From Candidatus Binatia bacterium (GTDB lineage Bacteria > Desulfobacterota > Binatia > HRBIN30), in contig JAKLJW010000001.1 of the NCBI GenBank assembly GCA_023150935.1, positions 124,001 to 188,000 on the forward strand: a stretch of 64,000 bases of DNA, given 5' to 3'. Numbering within the stretch: position 1 is the stretch's first letter; each line of letters opens with the position of its first letter. The position numbers and the translations under genes were made by a program. Positions 49,859 through 58,197 of the stretch are shown here, piece by piece. The notes under the pieces are model-generated. The model ran no database searches. It was given only the letters and a program-made list of their open reading frames with translations, and had not been told where the DNA came from.

Positions 49859-50991
49859 CGGATGGCGTCCTCGCCGGTGATGTCGCGGCCGACGATCAGG
49901 GTGTGCATGTCGTAGGTGCCCTCGTAGGTGTTAACGGTTTCGAGATTCAGCATGTGCCGTATCACCGGGTAGTCGTTGACGATACCGTTTGCGCCGAGGA
50001 TGTCACGGGCAAGACGTGCAATCTTGAGGGCTTCGCCGACGTTGTTGCGTTTAGCGAGGGAGATCTGTTGCGGCCGGACCTTGCCCTGATCCTTGAGTTG
50101 GCCGAGCCGGAGCGCAAGCAACTGCCCCTTGGTGATCTCGGTGAGCATGTACACGAGCTTCTGCTGCACGAGTTGGTAGCCGGCGAGGGGGCGGTCGAAC
50201 TGGCGGCGGCTTCGCGCGTACTCGAGCGCCGTGGTGTAGCAGGTCATAGCCGCACCCAGAGCGCCCCAGACAATACCGTAGCGCGCCTGATTCAGGCACG
50301 AGAACGGGCCGCGCAAACCCTCTACGTGCGGGAGCATGGCGGTAGCCGGGACGCGCACGTCTTCGAGGATCAGCTCGGAGGTGACCGAGGCGCGTAACGA
50401 GAACTTGCCCTTGATGTCGCGCGTCGAGAATCCGGTAGTTCCTTTCTCGACGAGGAAGCCGCGAATGCCATCGGCGGTTCTGGCCCAGACGATGGCGACG
50501 TCGGCGAGGCTGCCGTTGGTGATCCACCGCTTGACGCCGGACAACACGTAGCCCGAGCCGTCGCGGACGGCGCGCGTTTCCATACTCCCGGGGTCCGAGC
50601 CGTGATCCGGTTCGGTCAGGCCGAAGCAGCCGATGGCGCGGCCCGCGGCCATGGGCGGTAGCCAGCGCTGCTTCTGTTCTTCGGAGCCGAAGGCGTGGAT
50701 GGGGTGCATGCACAGCGATCCTTGCACGGACACCATCGAACGCAGGCCGCTGTCGCCCCGTTCCATCTCCTGGCAGATCAGTCCGTAGGCAATGTTGTTC
50801 AGGCCGGCGCACCCGTAGCCCTTTAGATTGGCGCCGAAAAGGCCGATCTCGCCGATTCGCGAGATAAGATGATGCGGGAAGCTCTCGCGGCTGTGGTGGT
50901 CTTCGATGATCGGGAGGGCTTCGCGGTCGACGAAGTCACGCACGGTCTTGCGGATCATGCGTTCCTCGTCGCTCAGGACGTCAATCGACAC
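49855..50991 (-). CDS. Glutaryl-CoA dehydrogenase-like acyl-CoA dehydrogenase
   Basis: 378 residues. Acyl-CoA dehydrogenase fold with FAD-binding GCFGLTEPDHGSDPGSM and the catalytic Glu in NTYEGTYDMHTLIVGRDITG, the pattern of glutaryl-CoA dehydrogenase, which oxidises and decarboxylates glutaryl-CoA to crotonyl-CoA in lysine, tryptophan and aromatic catabolism. The start is a GTG at 50991 (SIDVLSDEE follows); a strong ribosome site at 51014-51020 serves instead a tiny overlapping frame (ATG 51007). It is divergent from a LysR regulator, a likely controller. Confidence 0.9.
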   Translation of the reverse strand: MSIDVLSDEERMIRKTVRDFVDREALPIIEDHHSRESFPHHLISRIGEIGLFGANLKGYGCAGLNNIAYGLICQEMERGDSGLRSMVSVQGSLCMHPIHAFGSEEQKQRWLPPMAAGRAIGCFGLTEPDHGSDPGSMETRAVRDGSGYVLSGVKRWITNGSLADVAIVWARTADGIRGFLVEKGTTGFSTRDIKGKFSLRASVTSELILEDVRVPATAMLPHVEGLRGPFSCLNQARYGIVWGALGAAMTCYTTALEYARSRRQFDRPLAGYQLVQQKLVYMLTEITKGQLLALRLGQLKDQGKVRPQQISLAKRNNVGEALKIARLARDILGANGIVNDYPVIRHMLNLETVNTYEGTYDMHTLIVGRDITGEDAIR

Positions 50992-51007
50992 CGGCGAACG
51001 GGTTCAT
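50983..51007 (-). other. Eight-codon leader frame overlapping the dehydrogenase start
   Basis: On the minus strand the perfect site AGGAGGT (51020-51014) is followed at a 6-base spacing by ATG (51007) and the frame MNPFAGVD-stop. This frame overlaps the GTG of the dehydrogenase in another phase. It is either a leader peptide coupling translation or the mark of a one-base frameshift that displaced the original start. Confidence 0.5.
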
Positions 51008-51102
51008 TGAAGTACCTCCTCGGACCGGTCGGATCGTATCGTGGGTGTTCGGCGAGCGGCAAGGGCGGCACCGTGGCCTCGATTAGGTCGCTTGGCGCTG
51101 AG

Positions 51103-51136
51103 TTGACACATCGATGAGACTGGCTAACTATTAGCC
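51103..51136 (+). promoter_or_regulatory. Promoter and inverted repeat before the LysR gene
   Basis: TTGACA at 51103-51108, TAACTA at 51125-51130, and the inverted repeat GGCTAA-CTA-TTAGCC at 51122-51136, ending two bases before the GTG start codon. If the promoter is real, transcription would begin at or next to the start codon, giving a leaderless mRNA, and the repeat could be the LysR autoregulatory site. Confidence 0.4.
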
Positions 51137-51138
51137 CG

Positions 51139-52038
51139 GTGCATATAGAAACGTTGAAAGTCTTCTGCGACGTGGTCGAGACCGGCAGTTTCTCGCTGGC
51201 GGCGTCGCAGAACTTCATCACCCAGTCGGCGGTCAGCCAGCAGTTGCGGACACTGGAGTCGAAGTACAGGTGCAAGCTGCTGGAGCGTGGGCGTTCCGGG
51301 GCCAAGCCGACCCCGGCGGGCGAGATCCTGTATCAGGCCAGTCGCGAGATATTGGACCGATATCGGGAGATCGAGACTCGCCTGCAGGAAACCGGAGACA
51401 CGATCTGCGGAACACTGCGGGTGGCGATCGTTTACAGCGTCGGATTGCACGAGTTGCCGCCGTATCTGAAGGAGTATTTGCGCAACTTCCCGCAGGTTAA
51501 CGTGCACGTGGAGTACGCGCGACCGAATCGGATCTACGACGACACGATCGGCGGGCGCATCGACCTGGGCATCGTAGCCTATCCGTCGAAGCACCCGCAG
51601 ATCGCCATCGTACCTTTCCGGGAGGACCGTCTGGTGCTGGCGTGCCCGCCTTCTCATCCGCTCGCCGCGGCGCGCAAGGTGCCGCTGGCACGGCTCGACG
51701 GGGAGGCATTCGTGGCCTACGAGCGGGACATCCCGACGCGCAAGGCAACGGATCAGTTGTTCAGGGATCGTGGCATCATGGTGCGCCTTGCCGGCGAATA
51801 CGACAACATCGAGACGATCAAGCGCGCCGTGGAGATTGGTCAGGGGGTGGCGATTGTGCCCGAGGCGGCGGTGCAACCGGAACTGGGGTACGGAACGCTG
51901 CGCGTGGTGCATTTGTCCGACGAGACGCTGCGGCGACCGCTCGGGATCATTCACAAGCGCGGTCGGCACCTGTCTCCCGCGGCCGTCAAGTTCATAGAGA
52001 TCCTGCAGCGCGAAGACCTGCGCACGCTCCCGGCGTAG
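51139..52038 (+). CDS. LysR-family transcriptional regulator
   Basis: 299 residues, N-terminal winged HTH (HIETLKVFCDVVETGSFS, AASQNFITQSAVSQQLRTLE) and a periplasmic-binding-protein-like effector domain. GTG start at 51139 fits the family's usual leader. No Shine-Dalgarno sequence precedes it. Divergence from the glutaryl-CoA dehydrogenase gene suggests control of that gene, with a coenzyme A ester or dicarboxylate as a possible effector; this is inference. Confidence 0.92.
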   Translation: MHIETLKVFCDVVETGSFSLAASQNFITQSAVSQQLRTLESKYRCKLLERGRSGAKPTPAGEILYQASREILDRYREIETRLQETGDTICGTLRVAIVYSVGLHELPPYLKEYLRNFPQVNVHVEYARPNRIYDDTIGGRIDLGIVAYPSKHPQIAIVPFREDRLVLACPPSHPLAAARKVPLARLDGEAFVAYERDIPTRKATDQLFRDRGIMVRLAGEYDNIETIKRAVEIGQGVAIVPEAAVQPELGYGTLRVVHLSDETLRRPLGIIHKRGRHLSPAAVKFIEILQREDLRTLPA

Positions 52039-52180
52039 CGACCCGTTTGGCGACCGCTGCGAGTGCTGAGATGGGAGCCCGGTGCCCGGACGCCACGTGG
52101 GCTCCTGAAGCGCAGGAGCGGAGGTGGCCGCTCCGGATCGTAAGGCGGCCGCAGTTGACATAGACCGGCGACGGGTCTAG

Positions 52181-52197
52181 TTGAAAACGGTTTTCAA
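52181..52197. promoter_or_regulatory. Fur-box-like palindrome before the FMN-binding protein gene
   Basis: TTGAAAACGGTTTTCAA is a perfect 17-bp inverted repeat. Its core TGAAAAC-G-GTTTTCA matches 10 of 14 positions of the 7-1-7 Fur consensus. A TTGACA -35 element lies at 52155-52160, so binding would cover the -10 region. Confidence 0.6.
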
Positions 52198-52228
52198 AAT
52201 GATCCGTTGCGGCGACAGGAGAGGTGCA

Positions 52229-52819
52229 GTGGGCGGGATCGGCCGGCGCGGGGCCCACGTTGGACGTATGGTCGGCCGGTGGCTGCTGAGTAGCGCGCTG
52301 CTGCTCGGCTGGGTGGCGGTTTATGCCCCGATCGGCGTTCATGCGAAGGTTTTCCACGCGCGCGACGAGGCGCTCGCGCTGGCATTTCCGGGGGTCGATA
52401 GCGTCGAGCGGCGGAATTTCTTCCTGACCGGGGCGCAGCGCGAGCGCATCGAGCAATTGGCACGGGCGCCGCTCGAATCCGACATGGTGACGATCTATGT
52501 GGGCATGCGGGGCGGGGAAGTGGCCGGGTATGCGATTTTCGATACGCATCTGGTGCGCACGCTGCCGGAGACGTTTCTCGTCGTCTTGAGTCCCGATGGG
52601 GCGGTGGTCGGTACGCATCTCCTGGCCTTCTACGAGCCGCTCGATTACATGCCGGGTGACAGGTGGTTGCGGCAGTTCGACGGGCGTCGATTGGACGACG
52701 ATCTGGCGATCGGTCGAGGCGTGGCGGCGATAACCGGGTCGACTCTCACCTCGCGGGCGGTTGCCGGCGGTGTGCGGCGAGCACTGGCGCTATACGCGGT
52801 GCTGCTGGGAGAGAAGTGA
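52229..52819 (+). CDS. Secreted FMN-binding domain protein (flavinylated electron carrier)
   Basis: 196 residues from the GTG at 52229, preceded by AGGAGAGG; the open frame starts at 52181 but that TTG lies inside the Fur-like box. A signal peptide ends near GVHA. The C-terminal part has the FMN_bind signature ITGSTLTSRAV, equivalent to SGATLTS of NqrC/RnfG, in which Thr (T172 here) is covalently linked to FMN by ApbE. The ApbE gene is two genes downstream. Predicted role: periplasmic one-electron carrier fed from the membrane protein encoded next, possibly for ferric iron reduction given the Fur-like control. Confidence 0.82.
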   Translation: MGGIGRRGAHVGRMVGRWLLSSALLLGWVAVYAPIGVHAKVFHARDEALALAFPGVDSVERRNFFLTGAQRERIEQLARAPLESDMVTIYVGMRGGEVAGYAIFDTHLVRTLPETFLVVLSPDGAVVGTHLLAFYEPLDYMPGDRWLRQFDGRRLDDDLAIGRGVAAITGSTLTSRAVAGGVRRALALYAVLLGEK

Positions 52820-52822
52820 CGC

Positions 52823-53347
52823 GTGCGTTTCGTGGTCAGCGGAGAGTGGACGCGCCATCGTCTGCTCAAGACGATCGTCTGGTGCTTCCTGCTGTACACG
52901 TTCATCCTCTGGGTGACGAATGCCGGCCTGTACTTCTCGAAGATGAGTCTGAGGCCGGCGTCGGTGGTGGAGTACTACCTTGGCAACCCGGACCGCTTCA
53001 TGGAGCCGCGCTCGCTGCGGGGGTTGCTCGAAACGCTACACTTCCACAGCTTCGCGATGGGAATCCTGCTGCTCACGCTGACCCATCTGCTCTTGTTCGT
53101 GCCGATCTCGCTGCGGATGAAGGCATGGGGGATAGCGACGGCTTTCGGGGCGGGATTGGGCGGGGAACTCAGCGGCTGGGGGGTGCGTTTCGTCCACCCG
53201 GCGTTTGCGGTACTGAAGGTGGCCAGTTTCCTCGCCCTCGAAGGGGTGTTGCTCTGGCTGATGATTCTGGTGGCGCGCGCTCTCTTGTTGGAGCAGCCGA
53301 GCGCTTACACGCAGGGGGACGAGCGGCTGCGGGTTCCCGTTCCCTGA
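52823..53347 (+). CDS. Small four-helix membrane protein of the FMN/ApbE operon
   Basis: 174 residues, GTG start 3 bp after the previous stop. Four hydrophobic segments (~18-35, ~75-95, ~100-120, ~130-155). Helix 2 contains HFHSFAMGILLLTLTH, with histidines 13 apart as in diheme cytochrome b helices; another His lies in RFVHPAF. I recognise no family. The genomic place between a flavinylated protein and the flavin transferase suggests a membrane electron donor, perhaps heme-bearing. Confidence 0.7.
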   Translation: MRFVVSGEWTRHRLLKTIVWCFLLYTFILWVTNAGLYFSKMSLRPASVVEYYLGNPDRFMEPRSLRGLLETLHFHSFAMGILLLTLTHLLLFVPISLRMKAWGIATAFGAGLGGELSGWGVRFVHPAFAVLKVASFLALEGVLLWLMILVARALLLEQPSAYTQGDERLRVPVP

Positions 53348-54321
53348 CGCGGCGATTAGTCGGTCTGGCGGTTTGCGGCCTCTTCGGCTGCGCGCCGGCG
53401 CCGGCCGCCGAGACGGCGCGCGTCGGTCAGCCGGTAATGGGAACTATTCTCGATGTTACGGTGGTCGCTGCCCGAGCGGAGGATGCGCGTGCGCTTGCCA
53501 ACGCCGCGGTTGACGAGGCGCGGCGGTGGGACGGTGTCCTGACGACCTGGAGGGCGGACGGCGAGCTGGCGCGGCTGAACGACCGTGCCGGCCAGGGCGC
53601 GGTGTCGGTGAGTTCGGAACTGGCCGGTGCGTTGCGAACGATGCTGGCGTTACGGGCGGCTACGGGTGGCGCGTTCGACCCGCTGCTGGGCTCGCGGGTG
53701 CGGGCCTGGCGGGCGCCGGGCGGGGATAAGGCTGCGGCTCTGCTGCTTCCGCCGGTGAGCGGCGAAGCCCTGCGGATTGGCGAACGATCGGCGACCCTGG
53801 CGCCGCAGATCGAGATCGATGCCGGGGGGATTGGAAAAGGAGTCGCACTGGACGCGATAGTGCGGCGACTGCGTGTTGGCGGGGCCGCGGCGGCATTCTT
53901 GAATTTCGGTGGTTCCAGTCAGACGGCCTTCGGAAATCCTCCGGACGAACCGCGCGGCTGGCCCGTCATGGTGGCAGCCGCGGCGGACGGGGTCGCGCAC
54001 GGGATCGTCTGGCTCAAGGACGCTTCGCTGTCGACTTCCCGGGCGTCGGGTCCCGGAGACGAAGCCGGCCCAATCGTCGATCCCGTGCTGGGCCAACCGG
54101 TCCCGGGTCCGCGGGTGGCCACCGTACTGGCGCGGGATGCGACCAGTGCGGACGCCTGGTCGACGGCGCTCGTGGTGCTGGGGCGCAAAGGATTGGACCG
54201 TGCGCAGGCGCAGGGCATTGCCGCGCTCGTCGACGACGGCGCGGCGGTGGCGACGACTCCAGCTTTTCCGCTGGTGCCGGGGCCGAGCGCGGACGGCTCG
54301 GCCCCGCCTGCCATAAGGTGA
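53344..54321 (+). CDS. apbE: FAD:protein FMN transferase (ApbE)
   Basis: About 325 residues. ApbE motifs: GTILDVTVVA, VDEARRWDGVLTTW, EIDAGGIGKGVALD (the magnesium/FAD site), FLNFGGSSQTAFG, and SADAWSTALVVLG. An N-terminal hydrophobic stretch with GLFGCAPAPA suggests a lipoprotein. No ATG or GTG fits this stretch; the first usable codon is CTG at 53344, overlapping the upstream TGA as CTGA. The next in-frame ATG (53436) would delete the signal peptide. It attaches FMN to Thr of the protein encoded at 52229. The stop is 6 bp from the convergent porin gene. Confidence 0.88.
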   Translation: MTRRLVGLAVCGLFGCAPAPAAETARVGQPVMGTILDVTVVAARAEDARALANAAVDEARRWDGVLTTWRADGELARLNDRAGQGAVSVSSELAGALRTMLALRAATGGAFDPLLGSRVRAWRAPGGDKAAALLLPPVSGEALRIGERSATLAPQIEIDAGGIGKGVALDAIVRRLRVGGAAAAFLNFGGSSQTAFGNPPDEPRGWPVMVAAAADGVAHGIVWLKDASLSTSRASGPGDEAGPIVDPVLGQPVPGPRVATVLARDATSADAWSTALVVLGRKGLDRAQAQGIAALVDDGAAVATTPAFPLVPGPSADGSAPPAIR

Positions 54322-54327
54322 TTTCGA

Positions 54328-55788
54328 TCAGAAGATGAAACCGCCGCCGAGACGCAGGACGTCCGGTGCGGTACCGCTGGCGCGGTCCTGAATGTGGTAG
54401 TCGGCCTTGAGGACGACTTCGGGGATGGGTTTGTATTGCAGTCCGAACTCGTAGAAGTCCTGGCGCTGCCGGAGATCGGGCGAGTAACCGGAGGGCACGT
54501 TGTTCTGGGTGTCGAGCCACGAGTAGCGGAACCAGGGAGCGAGGTAATGCGTGGTGTCGGGCAGAATCAGCGGCATAACGTCGTACGCAAGCTCGATGTA
54601 AGCGCCCAGCATGTCCTTGGCGATCGGCTCGCCGCCGGTGGCTTTGGAGATCTGGGCGTCCTGGCTGAGCCGGAGGGCATCGTCGATGTGCACGGCGGTG
54701 CCGAGGGCGCGCAGGTGAACGCCGTGCGACTGGAACTGGGCGTGAACCTCGTAGAGCTGCGTGAAGGCGCCGATGCCTTCGAACCCGATGGTGTCGTTGC
54801 CGAAGTCCTGGTCCTGGCCGGCGTTACCGAGGAACATCGATCCGCCGACGACGGTGCTGGGTATCGGATCGTAGTCGAGGCGCCCGACGAAGGCCCAGTC
54901 GTCGGCGAGGTCGCGGTTACCCTGCTGGCGGGCATTGCGGAGGCCGGTGTTCCGGTAACCCTTGGCGTTGAAACTGACGACGCCGTACATCTGGTAATCG
55001 AGGTCGGGCAGGATGTTGCCGTAGAGGCCGAAGCCGGGTTCCCGCCACGTGGTCGGGATGATGGCGATTTCGACGGGCGGTCGGGTGTTGCCGAAATAGA
55101 AGGGAGGTTCGTGAACGAGGTTGACGAAGCCGACCGGCATAAGGATCAAACCGCCGCGGGCGTTGGCGTGTTCGTGCAGCAGGAAATCGAGGGTTGCGAA
55201 CTCGAGGGATACCGAGCCGCCGCCCGAGGAGACCGTTGAGCTGGTGGTGGCGTGTTCGAACTCGATTTCCGAGTTCAGAACGATCCAGTCATTGTACTTG
55301 TATCCGACGTACATCACGAAGCGGACGAAATCGAACTCGTTCTTCTCCCCGTCGCCGTCCTTGACGACCAGTTTGAAGTTCGTCTCGCCGTAGCCGCCGA
55401 TGGAAAGCCCGCGCTTGATGCCGTAGACGCGCGAGGCCGCGGGGGCGAGACCGTAATACTGCTTCAGTTCTCCGGTTTCCGGCAGCACGAGAAGTTCGCG
55501 GAGCCGATCGACCTCAGAGGCGAGAATGCTCTGACGGCGCTCGACCTCCTCGACACGTTCGCCTTCCTGGGTCGGGGCCGGAGCGGCGGTGGGTTGCGAT
55601 CCGTCGGGGGGGATGTCGAGTTGGCGGCGCAGTTGCTGCAGTTCCCGGTTGAACTGCTGCTGCTGTCGTTCGAGTTCCTCGACGCGCCTGCGTGCGGCAT
55701 CGTTGTCGGCGACGGCTTGTCCGGCAGGGGTTGCGAGCAGAATCGCCGCGCACACGAGCGCCAGTGCGCGGTAACCGGTGACGTTCAT
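54328..55788 (-). CDS. Porin with N-terminal coiled coil, Fur-regulated
   Basis: 486 residues. Signal peptide (ALALVCAAILLATPAGQAVA), a Gln/Glu/Arg-rich coiled coil (RRVEELERQQQQFNREL, ~35-110, for trimerisation or cell-wall contact), then a beta-barrel of ~16 strands ending GGGFIF with terminal Phe. The layout is that of OprO/P- or DcaP-type porins. A ribosome site GGAGG precedes the ATG at 55788. A Fur-box-like palindrome lies 27 bp upstream, implying iron repression. Substrate unknown; iron chelates, citrate or phosphate are candidates. Confidence 0.78.
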   Translation of the reverse strand: MNVTGYRALALVCAAILLATPAGQAVADNDAARRRVEELERQQQQFNRELQQLRRQLDIPPDGSQPTAAPAPTQEGERVEEVERRQSILASEVDRLRELLVLPETGELKQYYGLAPAASRVYGIKRGLSIGGYGETNFKLVVKDGDGEKNEFDFVRFVMYVGYKYNDWIVLNSEIEFEHATTSSTVSSGGGSVSLEFATLDFLLHEHANARGGLILMPVGFVNLVHEPPFYFGNTRPPVEIAIIPTTWREPGFGLYGNILPDLDYQMYGVVSFNAKGYRNTGLRNARQQGNRDLADDWAFVGRLDYDPIPSTVVGGSMFLGNAGQDQDFGNDTIGFEGIGAFTQLYEVHAQFQSHGVHLRALGTAVHIDDALRLSQDAQISKATGGEPIAKDMLGAYIELAYDVMPLILPDTTHYLAPWFRYSWLDTQNNVPSGYSPDLRQRQDFYEFGLQYKPIPEVVLKADYHIQDRASGTAPDVLRLGGGFIF

Positions 55789-55814
55789 ATCGGGCCTCCG
55801 TTCCTAGATGAATA

Positions 55815-55829
55815 TGATTCTCATTTTCA
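55815..55829. promoter_or_regulatory. Fur-box-like palindrome before the porin gene
   Basis: TGATTCT-C-ATTTTCA matches 11 of 14 positions of the 7-1-7 Fur consensus. It lies 27 bp upstream of the porin ATG. Confidence 0.65.
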
Positions 55830-55956
55830 TAGGCGATGAACGGAGTCAAGGGCGGCGGGCGAGTTGTCTGGCGCGGCGGCGCGCGTCGGGCGGTCCGGTG
55901 CGGCCCGCGCCGCGGCGTCGCGCCGGCCGGGTCGAGGGTGGTTGCAAGCGCTGCGC

Positions 55957-55966
55957 GGGGGGGGGG
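55957..55966. repeat. G10 homopolymer
   Basis: Ten consecutive G between the porin and the creatininase-like gene, in non-coding DNA. It may be prone to slippage; it lies ~170 bp upstream of the porin start. Confidence 0.9.
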
Positions 55967-55976
55967 CGAAAGTCGC

Positions 55977-56951
55977 TCAGGCCACGCCGTCGGGGATGTG
56001 CAGCAATCGGTTGAACAACCGCACCATCAACCGGTTGGTGAACAGGAAGCGCCGCGGCCACAGCGGCGAGTGCCACCGGTCGGGCGGCAGCGTGCCGTCG
56101 AGGATTTCGGTCACGGCGCGCGCGGCCTCCGACGCGAGGCGGTCCAGGATCTGCTCGCCGATTTGCGGCGAGGCGGCAGCAGGGGCGCCGGCATAGGTCT
56201 CGGCGCGGAGAAAGCGCAGACCGCTGCGGAAGGCCCGGATCATTGCCAACAGGCCCGCCGGCCTGCCACGCTCGAGGGCCGGCGCAATTTCCCCCCGCTC
56301 GGCGAGCCAGATGTTGACCGTTCGCCGCGGCAGCTCGACATAGTCCTTTTCCACCCACTCCGGATGCAACGCGAGGAGCTGGGCCGTTTCCACGAGACCG
56401 GCGTGGGTGTCGCCGACCAGGTCCTCACGGCGAACGCCGGGGATATTGCCGAGAACGTCGTACAGCTCGGAACTACCGCCGGTCAGGCGGCTGACGAGGA
56501 TCGAAAAGAGCGAAGCCATCTTGACGCCTCGCTCGCGAGTTACGCGGGCGCACGCTCTCTCCATAGCCAGGAAGTGGCGCGGACTGCCGTGAAAACTCGA
56601 CACCAGGAGGTTGCCGAATCCCTGCGCTGCCAGCGACCTTCCCAGGTCGGTCAGCACCGCCATGGTAGTCGACGGTTGGAAGAATATGGACCCGGGATGC
56701 GGCAGCGTGTCGGTGGCGGCGTAGATGTAGGGCAAGAGCAAGAACGTCCGGTCCCGATGCTCGGCGGGGAGATAGCGGAGCATGCGGACCGCGAGGCCCT
56801 GGCCTTCGAGTGCGTCCGTACCCAGCGGGAGGTGCGGACCGTGCACTTCGAGCGGAGAACAGCTCACCAGCACCACGGCACGGCCGCGGTCGATTTGGTC
56901 GAAACGGCGCTTGGTGATCGCCTCCCAGCGCAGGAGGGTCGGTTCCGTCAT
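55977..56951 (-). CDS. Creatininase-family protein
   Basis: 324 residues from the ATG at 56951 (TEPTLLRW follows), with GGAAGG upstream; the frame continues to 57119 without support. Creatininase-fold motifs with metal ligands: EVHGPHLPLGTDALEG, SSFHGSPRH and GDTHAGLVETAQLL. Members hydrolyse cyclic amides or serve in cofactor (e.g. mycofactocin MftE-like) maturation. No cofactor genes are nearby, so the role is open. The C-terminal ~80 residues are Arg-rich. Confidence 0.85.
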   Translation of the reverse strand: MTEPTLLRWEAITKRRFDQIDRGRAVVLVSCSPLEVHGPHLPLGTDALEGQGLAVRMLRYLPAEHRDRTFLLLPYIYAATDTLPHPGSIFFQPSTTMAVLTDLGRSLAAQGFGNLLVSSFHGSPRHFLAMERACARVTRERGVKMASLFSILVSRLTGGSSELYDVLGNIPGVRREDLVGDTHAGLVETAQLLALHPEWVEKDYVELPRRTVNIWLAERGEIAPALERGRPAGLLAMIRAFRSGLRFLRAETYAGAPAAASPQIGEQILDRLASEAARAVTEILDGTLPPDRWHSPLWPRRFLFTNRLMVRLFNRLLHIPDGVA

Positions 56952-57118
56952 CGCGTTGCCTTCCACTTCAGGTTGGTCGCGCCGCTGCATGTATCGGGGC
57001 GGCGGCCGGAAGGCAACCGCAGGCCGCCGGCGAGTTGTAGACTGGCGCGCGCCGTCGTATACGTCATGCGTCAACGACAAACCGAGGGCGCCGCGGGCAG
57101 CGTCGAACAGGAGGCGCA

Positions 57119-57523
57119 ATGAGTTCGTTGCTCAAGGAGTTCCGAGACTTCGCCATGCGCGGCAATGCGGTCGACATGGCGATCGGCATCGTTATCGGAG
57201 CGGCGTTCGGCAAGATCGTCGACGCCCTCGTAAACCAGATCCTGATGCCCCCGATCGGTCTGCTGATCGGCGGGATGGACTTTTCCGAGCTGGCCATTCA
57301 GCTCAAGGCGAAGACCGACGCCGAACCGGCCGTCGTCCTCGGATATGGGGTGTTCATCAACACGGTCATAAACTTCGTCATCATCGCCTGGGCGTTGTTT
57401 ATGGTCATGAAGGCGATGAACGCGGCGCTCCGGAAGCAGGCAGCGGCGCCGCCTCCGCCGCCGGCGCCGAGCAAGACCGAGGTCTTGCTGACGGAAATTC
57501 GCGATGCGCTGAAGGCCCGGTGA
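57119..57523 (+). CDS. mscL: Large-conductance mechanosensitive channel
   Basis: 134 residues, two membrane helices. N-terminal [27 protein letters not shown] is the pore helix signature; the C-terminal bundle helix is [13 protein letters not shown]. Pentameric inner-membrane valve opened by hypo-osmotic stress. AGGAGG stands 5 bases before the ATG at 57119. Confidence 0.96.
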   Translation: MSSLLKEFRDFAMRGNAVDMAIGIVIGAAFGKIVDALVNQILMPPIGLLIGGMDFSELAIQLKAKTDAEPAVVLGYGVFINTVINFVIIAWALFMVMKAMNAALRKQAAAPPPPPAPSKTEVLLTEIRDALKAR

Positions 57524-57550
57524 CCGCTGCCGTCCGAGTGGTTGCACGGG

Positions 57551-58174
57551 TCAGGGCCGGCGCGGCCGCTCGGCGGACCGCCGTGCCCTGGCGGCGGCCC
57601 GAGAGCGCTTCAGTCTCGTGAGTTGCTGCTCGATGCAGCGGTCCGCCTGCGCGAGCAGCGAGCGGCTGTCGGTGTACTTCTCTATCATGTAGCTCAGGTC
57701 GCCGAGATCGTGGATGAGAAGCTGGACCGCACGTTCCCGCTCGCGTTCGCCCCGCACCGCACTGAGCAGGTCCAGCACCAGATCCTCGAGTTCGGAACCC
57801 TCGACCATGAGCGCGATCTGAAAAGCTCGCGCCAGGCTGATTCCGCTGTGCGCTTCGGCCTCGGCGTCGGACAGGAGTTTGCGGGACTGGCGTACGTGCT
57901 CCGTGGTTACCGCCCGCAGCGGCGGCAGCAATCTCGGTGGCGTGCTATCGAGCAGACCCGCCACCAGGGCGAGGGCGCCGAAATGGCGGGATTCGTGCTG
58001 TGCCATATCGAACCAGAACGCCCGAACTTCTTCCGGTTCCGGAAAGAGGCTTTCGAGCCGGCAGTAAAGCACCATGGTGCGTCTTTCGAGCTCCATGGCC
58101 ACGTCGACGAGACGCCGCAGGCGCGCCGGGGCGGGTGGGGTTCTATGCCTCCGGGGATTTCGTGCCTTGGTCAT
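57551..58174 (-). CDS. Rubrerythrin/ferritin-like protein
   Basis: 207 residues in four long helices. Iron-ligand-like residues: ELERRTMVLY (helix 1), QHESRHFG (ExxH, helix 2), EGSELEDL (helix 3); helix 4 has IHDLGDLSYMIE and lacks a clear ExxH, so the di-iron site may be incomplete. A basic tail ends the protein. It follows feoB on the same strand after a strong hairpin, and may store or handle the iron taken up by FeoB. Confidence 0.7.
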   Translation of the reverse strand: MTKARNPRRHRTPPAPARLRRLVDVAMELERRTMVLYCRLESLFPEPEEVRAFWFDMAQHESRHFGALALVAGLLDSTPPRLLPPLRAVTTEHVRQSRKLLSDAEAEAHSGISLARAFQIALMVEGSELEDLVLDLLSAVRGERERERAVQLLIHDLGDLSYMIEKYTDSRSLLAQADRCIEQQLTRLKRSRAAARARRSAERPRRP

Positions 58175-58197
58175 GGACGCTTGTTAGCACGGTTGCG

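Noticed and set aside
55836-57122. 428-codon plus frame
   Set aside because: Antisense to the creatininase-family gene; Arg/Gln-rich shadow.
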